Assembly (NCBI GenBank): GCA_028713125.1
Contig: JAQTOU010000003.1
Location: forward strand, 1-64,000
Length of the DNA stretch: 64,000 nt
Source: Elusimicrobiales bacterium
GTDB lineage: Bacteria; Elusimicrobiota; Elusimicrobia; Elusimicrobiales; UBA9959
Direction: 5' to 3'
Shown: positions 7,293 through 15,115 of the stretch, in pieces
Layout of the letters: each line of letters opens with the position of its first letter
Numbering within the stretch: the stretch's first letter is position 1
Position numbers and translations under genes: made by a program
Notes under the pieces: generated by a model
What the model was told of the DNA's origin: nothing
Database searches by the model: none
Seen by the model: the letters and a program-made list of their open reading frames with translations, nothing else

Positions 7293-8420
7293 TTAATGAA
7301 AAAGAGAGGCTAATTTAGATGTTCCCTGCAATATGCTCTGGACATAAGCCGTATCAGCGTAACCTTCAGAGCGGAAAGTAAATTTAAAAGCGCTTCCTTC
7401 CAAGGACATCTCCAGGAAACCGGCTTTATCGTTAAAAATATTGCCCCCGCGCCTCGCTTCGGCGAGAATATTCTGCGCGAACTCCGGGCGGTCGCAGCGC
7501 ACTTCGTAAAAATCCCAGTACGGCACGTCGGGCAGGCGCGGCAGGGAATTAAAAGAGATGGTCAGCTTGCCCAAAAAGCCCTCGGGCCGGACGGAAAGAG
7601 CCACGCCGCGCGAATTAGGGCAGCGGCAGAGAACCTCTAGGGTGAAAAACGGTGGGGAATTCTTTCCGCCGCTCTGCGGCTCGACGTTAAAAAGCGTTTC
7701 CACCCCGTTCATTGCGCCCTTGGAATCGTAAGCCCCGTCGGAAGAAACCGCGCCGTCGGCGTCGGTAAAGCCCAGCTTGCGGCCGATCGCCCGGCCCTCG
7801 GCGCTCTGCTGGTATTTCATGCCGTAATAAGCGCCCCACATGCCCAAAACTATGGATAAAACGGCCAGGACGGCGTAAGGGCGGCCCTGCCCAAGATCAA
7901 AAGCGCCCGCGGCTATAAAGACGAAAGTCATTATGCCGCCGAATATCATAAGGAAAGAGATCAGCGCCGCCGCGCCGCGCAGGATATTTCGCCGGTCGGC
8001 CGGGTCGCCGTAAAAATAAGTCGCACCGAGGATATAAAGTACTCCGGCGGGAATAAGGGCGAAAGATATCACGCTGGTCCGGTTTACGCCGTTCGGCCCG
8101 GTAAAGAAGACCAGGGCGCCGGCCGCGCTGGCCAGCCCTCCGGCGATATAAACCAGGTTAGGGACCGGGTTGGGGACATCGATGCCTGCGGAGAGAGGAA
8201 AGGAGCAGTCGCTCTCCGCGGCGGGGGCGGGAGGGCGGTCCGGCGCGGGCCCTTCTTCGTCCGGCCGGATGAACACGGAAGCGACGATAAACAGCCCCCC
8301 GGCCATCATAAGCCCGCCCGAAACGTAATACAAAGCCATGCCGCCGTGACTGGCCGCCAGCTTAAACCCGATAATAGAGGCAAAAAGGAGGGGGAAACCG
8401 AGCTTCTTCAGGAATTTCAC
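7293..8420 (-). CDS. Polytopic membrane protein, unknown function
   Basis: The 375-residue product has about six membrane segments in its first 200 residues, the first two at roughly 8-28 and 33-52, then a soluble C-terminal half without recognised motifs. A cytoplasmic proline/acid-rich loop (RPDEEGPAPDRPPAPAAESD) separates the first two segments from the rest. The start codon is GTG at 8420-8418. An extended -10 box lies exactly 6 bases upstream and there is no ribosome site, so the mRNA may be leaderless. Family not recognised. Confidence 0.75.
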   Translation of the reverse strand: MKFLKKLGFPLLFASIIGFKLAASHGGMALYYVSGGLMMAGGLFIVASVFIRPDEEGPAPDRPPAPAAESDCSFPLSAGIDVPNPVPNLVYIAGGLASAAGALVFFTGPNGVNRTSVISFALIPAGVLYILGATYFYGDPADRRNILRGAAALISFLMIFGGIMTFVFIAAGAFDLGQGRPYAVLAVLSIVLGMWGAYYGMKYQQSAEGRAIGRKLGFTDADGAVSSDGAYDSKGAMNGVETLFNVEPQSGGKNSPPFFTLEVLCRCPNSRGVALSVRPEGFLGKLTISFNSLPRLPDVPYWDFYEVRCDRPEFAQNILAEARRGGNIFNDKAGFLEMSLEGSAFKFTFRSEGYADTAYVQSILQGTSKLASLFH

Positions 8421-8426
8421 GGAATA

Positions 8427-8435
8427 ATTATACCA
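8427..8435 (-). promoter_or_regulatory. Extended -10 promoter, leaderless start
   Basis: Minus-strand TGGTATAAT fits TGnTATAAT, followed by six bases (TATTCC) and the GTG start of the 7293-8420 gene. Transcription would begin at the start codon. Confidence 0.65.
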
Positions 8436-8444
8436 GAATAAAAA

Positions 8445-8478
8445 GAAAGGCCCGCGGCTTTAAGCTTGCGGGCCTTTC
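8445..8478 (-). terminator. Terminator after the prohibitin gene
   Basis: Eleven-base perfect stem (GAAAGGCCCGC / GCGGGCCTTTC) with a 12-base loop. On the minus strand it is followed by TTTTTATT, so it ends the 8537-9430 transcript just before the next promoter. Confidence 0.8.
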
Positions 8479-8536
8479 CAGGCAAATCGCGCCGAAAAAT
8501 CCGCCCGGCGCCCGAAAAGCGGCGGCGGGCAAGGAG

Positions 8537-9430
8537 TTATTTGCCTTTTTCTATCGAGATGAACGGGACGCCGGCTCCGACATAGCCCGGCAGCACGCCG
8601 TTCCATTTCTCGATGGCCTTGAGCTGCGCGTCCACTTTGCGCAATTCTATCAGGGAGGGGGTAACCTGCTCGCGCTGCATCCGCAGCGCCTCCGCCTCGC
8701 CGCGCGACTTGGCTATCTGCTGCTCGGCGTCGCGCTTGGCTTTCTCGACGAGCTTTCCCGCCATCTGGGCCTGCTGGTCCGCCACCTGCTTGTCCTCCAC
8801 CGCTTTAAGGAACTGCTCCGTGAAATCAAGGTCCACGACGGAGATGTCCGTAACGATGATCTCCTGCTTCATTAATTTATCTTTGGCGACCTGGTTGATC
8901 TCTTCCACCAGGATGTTCCGGTCGGCTATTATCCTTTCCGCGGAGAACTTGGCTGCGATCGATTTAAAGATCTCCTGCACGGTGGGGTCTACTATGGTCT
9001 CGACGTAATTTGGCCCGAGGTTCCTGAAGATGCTGACCGCGGTGCCCTGCTGGATTCGGTGGTTCACGACCAGGTGGCTGTTCATGGTCTGCAGGTCTTT
9101 GGAGAAAGCCTGCGTCTTTATGTCCGCGCGCTGTATCTGTATCGAGAACTTCGTAATGCTCTCTAGGAAGGGCAGCTTGAAGTGCAGGCCCTCGCTATAA
9201 GAGCCGATGATCGCGCCGACGCGGGTCTTTATGGCCACCTCGCCGGGAGGGACGATAAAATAGGACGAAAAACCGATTACTACGGCGACAACTACCAGGA
9301 CCGGCAGCAGCAATTTACCCGCAAAGTCTTTTTCCATTTTTCCTCCGTTATTCTTGTCAGATTCCTTAATGAACTGTTTCTTAAATTCCCCGATGATATC
9401 ATCCAGGTCGTCGAAAAAAGAATTATTCAT
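8537..9430 (-). CDS. Prohibitin/SPFH-domain membrane protein
   Basis: Prohibitin-family proteins form ring-shaped membrane scaffolds that modulate proteases and membrane domains. From 9430 the product has 297 residues: an acidic cytoplasmic lead, one membrane segment (LLLPVLVVVAVVIGFSSYFIV) followed by PPGEVAIKTRVG, the SPFH domain, and a coiled coil (VADQQAQMAGKLVEKAKRDA and on). I choose ATG 9430 because TATAAT lies exactly 6 bases upstream and the following codons look coding. An internal ATG at 9337 has a strong GGAGG 4 bases upstream and would give a shorter form starting MEKDFAGKL; both may be used. It has its own terminator. Confidence 0.85.
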   Translation of the reverse strand: MNNSFFDDLDDIIGEFKKQFIKESDKNNGGKMEKDFAGKLLLPVLVVVAVVIGFSSYFIVPPGEVAIKTRVGAIIGSYSEGLHFKLPFLESITKFSIQIQRADIKTQAFSKDLQTMNSHLVVNHRIQQGTAVSIFRNLGPNYVETIVDPTVQEIFKSIAAKFSAERIIADRNILVEEINQVAKDKLMKQEIIVTDISVVDLDFTEQFLKAVEDKQVADQQAQMAGKLVEKAKRDAEQQIAKSRGEAEALRMQREQVTPSLIELRKVDAQLKAIEKWNGVLPGYVGAGVPFISIEKGK

Positions 9431-9436
9431 AAAAAG

Positions 9437-9442
9437 ATTATA
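9437..9442 (-). promoter_or_regulatory. -10 box of the prohibitin gene
   Basis: Perfect TATAAT on the minus strand, six bases before ATG 9430; no clear -35. Transcription would begin at that ATG (leaderless) or serve the SD-led ATG at 9337 with a ~93-base leader. Confidence 0.55.
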
Positions 9443-9556
9443 CATTTATTGGCCGGGGGGAAAGACGACGGCGGTTTGACCGGACAGAGGGGCCGCCGCC
9501 CACGCGCGGCCTTAAATAATTTAAAATATAACACCTGGTCCGACACAAGGCGCTTA

Positions 9557-11809
9557 ATGAAAAATATTTTTAAAAGTACTCCCAATATCCCTTTGCTGTT
9601 CTTTATCTCCGGCCTGAGCGGGCTGGCCTATGAAACCGTCTGGTTCCGCATGCTGATCCGGGTATTCGGGACCACGCTCGAAGCCACCAGCACCGTGCTG
9701 GCCGTCTTCATGGGCGGCCTGGCCCTGGGGGCCGTGCTCGCCGGAAGAAAGGCGGACGGGCTCAAGAACCCGCTTAAAATTTACGCCGCGCTTGAGCTCC
9801 TGATAGCGCTGTCGGCCCTGGGCGCGACGCTGCTCATGGCCGGCCTGCCGGAGCTTATAGCCCCGCTCCTGCCCGAGGGAGGCGCGCCCGGCGCCGCCGC
9901 CGCAATTACCTCCATACGCCTGCTTGTTTCCGCGGCCGCACTTATAATTCCGACGGCGCTGATGGGCGCCACGCTGCCCCTGCTCGCAAGCGGCCTCTCC
10001 TCCGGCGCGGCCGATTCGGGGGGGAAGATCTCGAAGCTTTACGCTCTGAATACGCTGGGCGCCGCACTGGGAGTCATGGCTGCGGGCTATTTGCTGATAG
10101 GCCATATCGGGGAAAAAGGCACGGCGGCCCTGGCCGCGGCGCTGAACCTGGCCATAGCGCTGCGGATATTTCTTTCGAACCCGCCCGACAGGGCACCGGC
10201 GGCGCCAGCGCAGCCGACAGCCGAGGGCGCGCGCGGCTATAATCGGATGCTTCTCGTAATGGGGGCCTCCGGCTTCACCGCGCTTGCTCTTGAAGTGCTC
10301 TGGGCGCGCCTGCTGGTTCTGACCATAGGAAGCTCAGTCTACGCTTTCTCCGCCATGCTCTGCTCTTACCTGCTGGGGATAGCGCTGGGCAGCCTCTACG
10401 CTGAAAGCCGCGCCGATTCAGGGCAGGACCACCTGCCGCTGCTTGCAAGGACCCAGGCGGCCATAGCCGGACTCTCGCTGCTGGGCCTGGCGGCCTTCTA
10501 TTTCTCAGGCAGTACGACCCTGGATATAAAGTACCTTTATACGCCACTTAACCGGGCGGCGGATATTTTCCATCTTTTCGGCTGGTCCCTGGCTATCATA
10601 ACCCCGGTAACGCTGCTTATGGGCTTCTTTTTCCCTCTGGCCGCCCAGGCCGGAGTGCGCGCCGCGGGCAGGGTGGGCGCTATAGGGCCGCTCTACGGCG
10701 CAAATACGCTTGGAACCATCCTTGGCTCGCTGGTCACCGGCTTCATACTGATACCGGAGCTTGGAACCAAATTCAGCTTCATTCTGTCCGCGCTTCTGGC
10801 CGCGCTTACAGGGACGCTTCTGGCCACGATGGCCGGAGAAACCGAAAAACGCCGCTTCACTCCATGGCTGGCTGGAGCACTGATACTTGCCGGGGCTTCA
10901 TTCTTGCTCCCGGACCCGGTTTTCAACACTATTAACAGGCGCTTCGCCGCGCACCTCAACGGGCGCCTGGTCTATCATAAAGAGGACCGCGCCGGCGCCG
11001 TCGACGTGGTTTTCTCAAGGGGCGACCGGGCGAAATCACTGTATATAAACGGAGTCGCCGTCTCAGGGAACGGGGACGCGGGAAAACTTATGTCGCATTT
11101 CCCTCTTCTTTTCCAGGAAAAGCCGGAGACTATGTTCATAATAGGCCAGGGCGCGGCCAATACGCTGCGCTCGGGCGTAGTGCACGGTGTAAAAGTGACG
11201 GTGGCCGAGCTGCTGGCGGCGGTGCGCGAAACGGGACCGCTCTTCTCGGACAGCTGGGAAGAAGACAAAGCTGCGGGCAGGTTCGAAGTCCGACTTAACG
11301 ACGGGCGGAACGAACTTCTGCGGTCGCGGAAACTTTACGACGCTATCGTGGTGGACGTCACCCCGCCGATCTACAGCTCGGGAGCGGTGAACCTTTATAG
11401 CCGCGATTTTTTTAAAATAGTCCGCTCGAAGCTTTCAAAGACCGGGGTGCTCAGCCTCTGGATACCGCTGCCCTGCTTCGAAAGCGATTATTACATGATA
11501 CTGCGCGCCCTGAAAGACGTATTTCCGCAGGTAAATATATGGAGTTTCCCCAGGCAGCCCGGTTTCCTGGCGCTGGCTTCGAACAATAAGATAGAAGCCG
11601 ACGCTAAAACCCTGGACGGCAGGATAAAGAGCGGGAAAGTGCAAAGCGAACTGCCTTATGTTACCGCGCGCTTCATAACCGACACGCGGATAATGGACAC
11701 CGCCGGCGTGGACTCGATGTCCGCGCGATATCCGGCCGTAACGGACGACAGGCCGTACACCGAGTTCCCGCTTGCGCGGTTCATGGCTTTTTCGCCGATG
11801 TGGTATTGA
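9557..11809 (+). CDS. Fused membrane/spermidine-synthase-like protein
   Basis: The 750-residue product begins MKNIFKSTPN with an AAGG site 7 bases upstream. The first ~430 residues hold about a dozen membrane segments and the family's repeated signature (SGLAYETVWFRM, and again ALEVLWARLL). The C-terminal ~300 residues form a spermidine-synthase-like Rossmann domain with a glycine loop (IIGQGAANTLRS), an acidic VAEL and YDAIVVDVTPP. The last motif replaces the DxxDP signature of true aminopropyltransferases, so polyamine synthesis is doubtful. These 'fused MFS/spermidine synthase' proteins are common and uncharacterised. Confidence 0.85.
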   Translation: MKNIFKSTPNIPLLFFISGLSGLAYETVWFRMLIRVFGTTLEATSTVLAVFMGGLALGAVLAGRKADGLKNPLKIYAALELLIALSALGATLLMAGLPELIAPLLPEGGAPGAAAAITSIRLLVSAAALIIPTALMGATLPLLASGLSSGAADSGGKISKLYALNTLGAALGVMAAGYLLIGHIGEKGTAALAAALNLAIALRIFLSNPPDRAPAAPAQPTAEGARGYNRMLLVMGASGFTALALEVLWARLLVLTIGSSVYAFSAMLCSYLLGIALGSLYAESRADSGQDHLPLLARTQAAIAGLSLLGLAAFYFSGSTTLDIKYLYTPLNRAADIFHLFGWSLAIITPVTLLMGFFFPLAAQAGVRAAGRVGAIGPLYGANTLGTILGSLVTGFILIPELGTKFSFILSALLAALTGTLLATMAGETEKRRFTPWLAGALILAGASFLLPDPVFNTINRRFAAHLNGRLVYHKEDRAGAVDVVFSRGDRAKSLYINGVAVSGNGDAGKLMSHFPLLFQEKPETMFIIGQGAANTLRSGVVHGVKVTVAELLAAVRETGPLFSDSWEEDKAAGRFEVRLNDGRNELLRSRKLYDAIVVDVTPPIYSSGAVNLYSRDFFKIVRSKLSKTGVLSLWIPLPCFESDYYMILRALKDVFPQVNIWSFPRQPGFLALASNNKIEADAKTLDGRIKSGKVQSELPYVTARFITDTRIMDTAGVDSMSARYPAVTDDRPYTEFPLARFMAFSPMWY

Positions 11810-11856
11810 CCCGGACCCTGCGGGCGTTGAACTTCGCCTGAAGTTCCAGGTCCGGG
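11810..11856. terminator. Two-tier hairpin between convergent genes
   Basis: Outer arms CCCGGACC (11810-11817) and GGTCCGGG (11849-11856) enclose a second stem GAACTTC-gcct-GAAGTTC (11829-11846). No T run follows on either side, so it is an atypical or Rho-assisted terminator. Confidence 0.55.
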
Positions 11857-11858
11857 AA

Positions 11859-12149
11859 CTAATCCCAACCCATCGAATCCATTTCTGAATCCGGGGCCGG
11901 CGAGGGAGAAGTCTTCGCCGCTGGCGCCGTGATCGGCGCCGCTTTCCGGGGCTGAGGGAGAATGGTTTTGGGCTGGACAGCGGCTTTTTCCGGCGCCGCG
12001 GCTTTTTCAAGAGCAGCCGCGGGCACGGCCCAGTTCCTTCCGAAGCGCAGAGCTTCCAACTGGCCTTTCTTAACCCTTTTAAAAACAGCTATGCGGCTAA
12101 GGCCCAGCCTCGCCGCCGCCTCGGGTATTGAAAAATATTCCCTGCCCAT
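11859..12149 (-). CDS. Excisionase-like HTH DNA-binding protein
   Basis: The 96-residue product starts with an excisionase/MerR-type helix-turn-helix (YFSIPEAAARLGLSRIAVFK, then VKKGQLEALRFGRNWAVP, residues 5-43), the 'helix-turn-helix domain protein, excisionase family' pattern. A ~50-residue proline/alanine/lysine-rich tail follows and ends acidic (DSEMDSMGWD). No integrase is nearby, so it is more likely a transcription regulator than an Xis. A GTTAAC pair lies 9 bases upstream of its start, with a second copy 85 bases further, suggesting autorepression. Confidence 0.75.
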   Translation of the reverse strand: MGREYFSIPEAAARLGLSRIAVFKRVKKGQLEALRFGRNWAVPAAALEKAAAPEKAAVQPKTILPQPRKAAPITAPAAKTSPSPAPDSEMDSMGWD

Positions 12150-12157
12150 CGCTTTAT

Positions 12158-12173
12158 GTTAACTTATGTTAAC
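12158..12173. promoter_or_regulatory. GTTAAC pair, operator copy A
   Basis: GTTAACTTATGTTAAC: two GTTAAC palindromes with starts 10 bases apart (one helical turn), adjacent to the start codon of the HTH gene. Confidence 0.55.
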
Positions 12174-12242
12174 CATAAATGCAATATCAAGGGTTCCATG
12201 GAAATATTAAAGCTGTCAACACTATTCACACGATCAACACTG

Positions 12243-12258
12243 GTTAACTTGTGTTAAC
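12243..12258. promoter_or_regulatory. GTTAAC pair, operator copy B
   Basis: GTTAACTTGTGTTAAC, one base different from copy A and in the same orientation, 85 bases away (about eight turns). Between the copies are related TCAACAC half-motifs (near 12217 and 12232). The divergent gene at 12352 may share this control. Confidence 0.55.
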
Positions 12259-12351
12259 CTGATAAACAAAATAGCCAGTAAGCCGGCATTTCTTCCCGGG
12301 CCATTATACTTTTGGATAGTACTGAAAATTTATATACTATGGCTACCAATC

Positions 12352-13344
12352 ATGAGAATACTTATCCTCGGCGGCACGAGCTTTTTCGGCAAAGAAACGG
12401 CTATACGCCTGCAAAAAGCGGGAAATGAGGTTACCGTTTTTTCCAGGCGCGCCCCGGTGGAAGGGCTGCCGCTCGACATACGCCAGACCCGCGGGGACCG
12501 CACCGTTGAAATAGACCTCTCGCGGATGGCGGTGGAGCCTTGGGACGTAATAATAGACAATATCTGCTTTAACGCGGAGGACGCGCAGAAAGCTATAAGG
12601 GTTTTCAGCGGCCGAACGGGGCTCTACCTTTTCACCTCCTCCGCCTCGGTCTACTCGGTCCTGGAGGGCTCCTCCTCTCCGTTCAGGGAGAACCAGACGG
12701 AGCTGCTTGCCCTCAAGCCGCAGCTTAAAGAAAAATACGCCTATGGCCTGGGGAAATACGCCGCCGAGCGCGAATACCTTAAAGCCTTTCTTGAAAAGAA
12801 ATTCCCGGCCGCGATAATACGCCCGCCGGTGGTGATAGGCCCCAACGATCCCACCCTGCGGGCTTATTCCTACTGGCTGCGGTTGGCCGGGGGTGGCCCG
12901 ATCTTCCTGCCCGGTTTCGCTTTTAACAACCGTTTTATCTTCTCCAAAGACCTGGCCCGGGCAATAGAAACGCTTATTTATTCGGAAGAGCCCTATGGCA
13001 AGGCGTACAATCTAGGGGACTCCCGGCCGCTTACGCTCGACGATTTCGTGAAGATCTCCGCCCGGGTGATGCACAAAGAAGCCGAGATCCTCTACCCGGA
13101 CTATGCCTGGCTCAAGGAAAACGGCTTTAATTTCGAAGCCTCACCCTTCTCGATGGGCGGGGACTTCGTTCTGGACATCTCGAAAGCCGAAAAAGAGCTC
13201 GGTTGGGCCTCGACCCCGGCCGCGGCCTGGCTTGAGGAAACGATAAACTGGTATCTTTTCAGCTATACCGGGCCCGCCCCGGCGAATTACGCTTCAAGAA
13301 AAAGCGAGCTAGAGCTGGCGAGAAAATGGATAATGAAACTATGA
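12352..13344 (+). CDS. NAD-dependent epimerase/dehydratase (extended SDR)
   Basis: The 330-residue product has the SDR Rossmann motif GGTSFFGKE near its N-terminus, an FTSSASVYS strand and the catalytic YGLGK (YxxxK). It resembles the nucleoside-diphosphate-sugar epimerase family in length and order (IIRPPVVIGPND, NNRFIFSKDLARAI, YNLGDSRPLTLDD). The substrate cannot be read. The start lacks a ribosome site; TATACT lies at 12333-12338, so the leader is about 7 bases. It overlaps the next gene by 19 bases, forming an operon with KdsC, a secreted protein and CcdA. An envelope sugar role is inferred from KdsC. Confidence 0.85.
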   Translation: MRILILGGTSFFGKETAIRLQKAGNEVTVFSRRAPVEGLPLDIRQTRGDRTVEIDLSRMAVEPWDVIIDNICFNAEDAQKAIRVFSGRTGLYLFTSSASVYSVLEGSSSPFRENQTELLALKPQLKEKYAYGLGKYAAEREYLKAFLEKKFPAAIIRPPVVIGPNDPTLRAYSYWLRLAGGGPIFLPGFAFNNRFIFSKDLARAIETLIYSEEPYGKAYNLGDSRPLTLDDFVKISARVMHKEAEILYPDYAWLKENGFNFEASPFSMGGDFVLDISKAEKELGWASTPAAAWLEETINWYLFSYTGPAPANYASRKSELELARKWIMKL

Positions 13345-13952
13345 GCCTGAAAAATAACGCCGCGCGCGCGAAAAAAATAAAGATCTTCCTGATGGACGTC
13401 GACGGGGTCCTTACAGACGGTAAAATGTACTATATCCCCGGCAAGGGCGCCGACATGGTGGAGATCAAAGCCTTCCATTCGCTCGACGGGATCGGCCTGC
13501 GGCTTTTAAACCAGTTCGGCGTAGCCACCGGCGTGATAACCGGCCGCGAATCGCCGGGCACCGAGGAAAGGGCCCGCGGGCTTGGCATGGGCTACGCCTA
13601 CCAGGGTTTCCTCTCGAAACTGGAGCCGCTCATGCAGATCCTGGCCGCCACCGGCCTCAAGCCCGAGAACGTCGCCTATATGGGCGACGACTGGACCGAT
13701 ATCCCCGTCCTGAAAAAAGCCGGGCTGGCCTGCGCGCCGGCGAACGCCCTGGACGAAGTTAAAGCCGCTTCGCATTTAGTGACCAGGAAAGAAGGCGGCC
13801 TGGGCGCGGTGCGCGAAGCCTGCGATTTCATACTTAAGAGCCAGGGGCACTGGAAGACCGTGATGAACTATGTGGAGACCGCCCATTGGCCGCAGATCAA
13901 AAAAAGCCCGATGAAAATAGTAAGATTTTCAAAGACCGGGGGGAAGAAATGA
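13326..13952 (+). CDS. kdsC: Kdo-8-phosphate phosphatase (KdsC-type HAD)
   Basis: KdsC hydrolyses 3-deoxy-D-manno-octulosonate 8-phosphate to Kdo for the lipopolysaccharide core. The 208-residue product has the HAD motif I DVDGVLTDG, motif II as VITGRES, a lysine in the LSKLEP region and motif III GDDWTDIPVLKKAG. KdsC proteins are usually 170-190 residues; here there is a ~15-residue N-terminal lead (MDNETMSLKNN) and a ~30-residue C-terminal extension. ATG 13341 is an alternative start. It could act on another sugar phosphate, but the match to the C-type HAD subfamily is strong. Confidence 0.85.
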   Translation: MDNETMSLKNNAARAKKIKIFLMDVDGVLTDGKMYYIPGKGADMVEIKAFHSLDGIGLRLLNQFGVATGVITGRESPGTEERARGLGMGYAYQGFLSKLEPLMQILAATGLKPENVAYMGDDWTDIPVLKKAGLACAPANALDEVKAASHLVTRKEGGLGAVREACDFILKSQGHWKTVMNYVETAHWPQIKKSPMKIVRFSKTGGKK

Positions 13953-14410
13953 AATTTTTTATTTTAGCGGCGCTGGCGCTGTGCTTCGCGGGTCCCGCGG
14001 CTGCGGCTTTCGAGGACGAAGGACTGACGGAAGCGGCGGCCTCCACCGAGACCGTCAAAAGCGGCGACGAGGACGAGGACCTGGCGCTGATCCAGCAGAG
14101 CGACGAGGACCTGGCGGCCTTCGTGACGGATTATATCCGCAAGGACATGCAGCTTAAAGGGGCCTTCCTCATCGAAGACAAAGCCTCCAAAAAGATCTAC
14201 AGGCTAGCGCTCTCTTCCATCGAACCCAAAGCTGAAGCCGGGGAAAACGGCGGGCGGATAGTATCGGCCAATTTCAAAGACGCGGCCGGAAAAAAAGTGA
14301 CGGTGGCTTTCCACCTGCAGAACGGACCATGGGGCGGCCTGGATATCTTCAAACTGGAGCTGAAAAGCGCGCCCCTGAAGGCCGCGCCCGCCGGGGAAAA
14401 AAGGATTTAA
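13949..14410 (+). CDS. Secreted protein of unknown function
   Basis: The 153-residue product starts MKFFILAALALCFAGPAAAA, a Sec signal peptide cleaved after AAA. An acidic stretch follows (SGDEDEDLALIQQSDEDL), then a compact domain (YIRKDMQLKGAFLIEDKASK and on, KVTVAFHLQNGPWGGLDIFK) resembling small periplasmic binding or shielding folds. The ATG overlaps the KdsC stop (ATGA), with GGGGAAGAA just upstream. The next gene, ccdA, starts 2 bases after its stop, so translation is coupled. No family recognised. Confidence 0.75.
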   Translation: MKFFILAALALCFAGPAAAAFEDEGLTEAAASTETVKSGDEDEDLALIQQSDEDLAAFVTDYIRKDMQLKGAFLIEDKASKKIYRLALSSIEPKAEAGENGGRIVSANFKDAAGKKVTVAFHLQNGPWGGLDIFKLELKSAPLKAAPAGEKRI

Positions 14411-14411
14411 T

Positions 14412-15095
14412 ATGGCCCAGTATATCGCGGCTTTCGGGGCCGGCCTTATGTCTTTCTTCTCGCCCTGCATACTTCCGCTGCTGCCGGCCTACCTTTCCAT
14501 GCTTTCCGGCTTCTCCGCCTCGGAGATAGTGAAAGGCGACGCGAAAGTGGTTACTAAGAAAGTAGTAGGGAACGCCGCTATTTTCATAGCCGGCTTCACT
14601 TTGGCTTTCGCCTTGATGGGAGCCGCGGCCTCCACCCTGGGAGACCTTTTGGCCTCGCATAAAGAAACCCTGATAAAGATATTCGGCGTGGTAATGGTCC
14701 TTATGGGCGCGCATATGGCGGGCCTCTTCAACCTCAATATCCTGAATTACGATAAACACTTTTCAACGCGCGGCCTGGTGCAGGGCCCGCTCGGCTCCTT
14801 CCTGATGGGCTTCGCTTTCGCTCTGGGGTGGTCTCCCTGCATAGGCCCTATCCTCGCCGTGATCCTAGGCATGGCGGCGGTCTCCGGGACCGCGGTCAAA
14901 GGGATTTCTCTGCTTCTGGTTTATTCCGCCGGGATGGCGCTGCCGCTTCTGCTGGCCGCCCTGCTTACGGCAAAATTCTTCACCCTGATCGCGCGCTTCA
15001 AATCCGCGATGCGCTACGTGGAAATAGCCGCGGGCTGCCTGCTCGCCGCCGCGGGCGCGCTTTTATTTTTAGATAAACTCAGTTTCCTGGTCTGA
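14412..15095 (+). CDS. ccdA: Cytochrome c biogenesis/thiol transporter CcdA
   Basis: CcdA/DsbD-beta proteins carry electrons from cytoplasmic thioredoxin across the inner membrane for periplasmic thiol reduction and haem attachment. The 227-residue product has six membrane segments and both hallmark reactive cysteines in proline-flanked motifs: FFSPCILPLLPAY (about residues 15-27) and GWSPCIGPILA. Length and layout are those of CcdA. It is the last gene of the 12352-15095 operon. A perfect palindrome terminator follows. No cytochrome c maturation genes are nearby, so its thiol partner is unknown. Confidence 0.92.
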   Translation: MAQYIAAFGAGLMSFFSPCILPLLPAYLSMLSGFSASEIVKGDAKVVTKKVVGNAAIFIAGFTLAFALMGAAASTLGDLLASHKETLIKIFGVVMVLMGAHMAGLFNLNILNYDKHFSTRGLVQGPLGSFLMGFAFALGWSPCIGPILAVILGMAAVSGTAVKGISLLLVYSAGMALPLLLAALLTAKFFTLIARFKSAMRYVEIAAGCLLAAAGALLFLDKLSFLV

Positions 15096-15097
15096 AT

Positions 15098-15115
15098 CCT
15101 CCCGGGCCCGGGAGG
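15098..15115. terminator. Bidirectional terminator
   Basis: Perfect 18-base palindrome CCTCCCGGGCCCGGGAGG followed on the plus strand by TTATTTAGGTTTTTT. It separates the convergent ccdA and 15116-15922 genes. Confidence 0.75.

Noticed and set aside
9182-9556. Longer N-terminus of the membrane/spermidine-synthase-like protein.
   Set aside because: It would run antisense through the prohibitin gene and looks like arginine/glutamine-rich shadow sequence; ATG 9557 has an AAGG site and the expected first membrane segment.
11859-12258. Prophage or integron boundary suggested by the excisionase-like gene.
   Set aside because: No integrase, tRNA target, direct-repeat att pair or phage gene is nearby.
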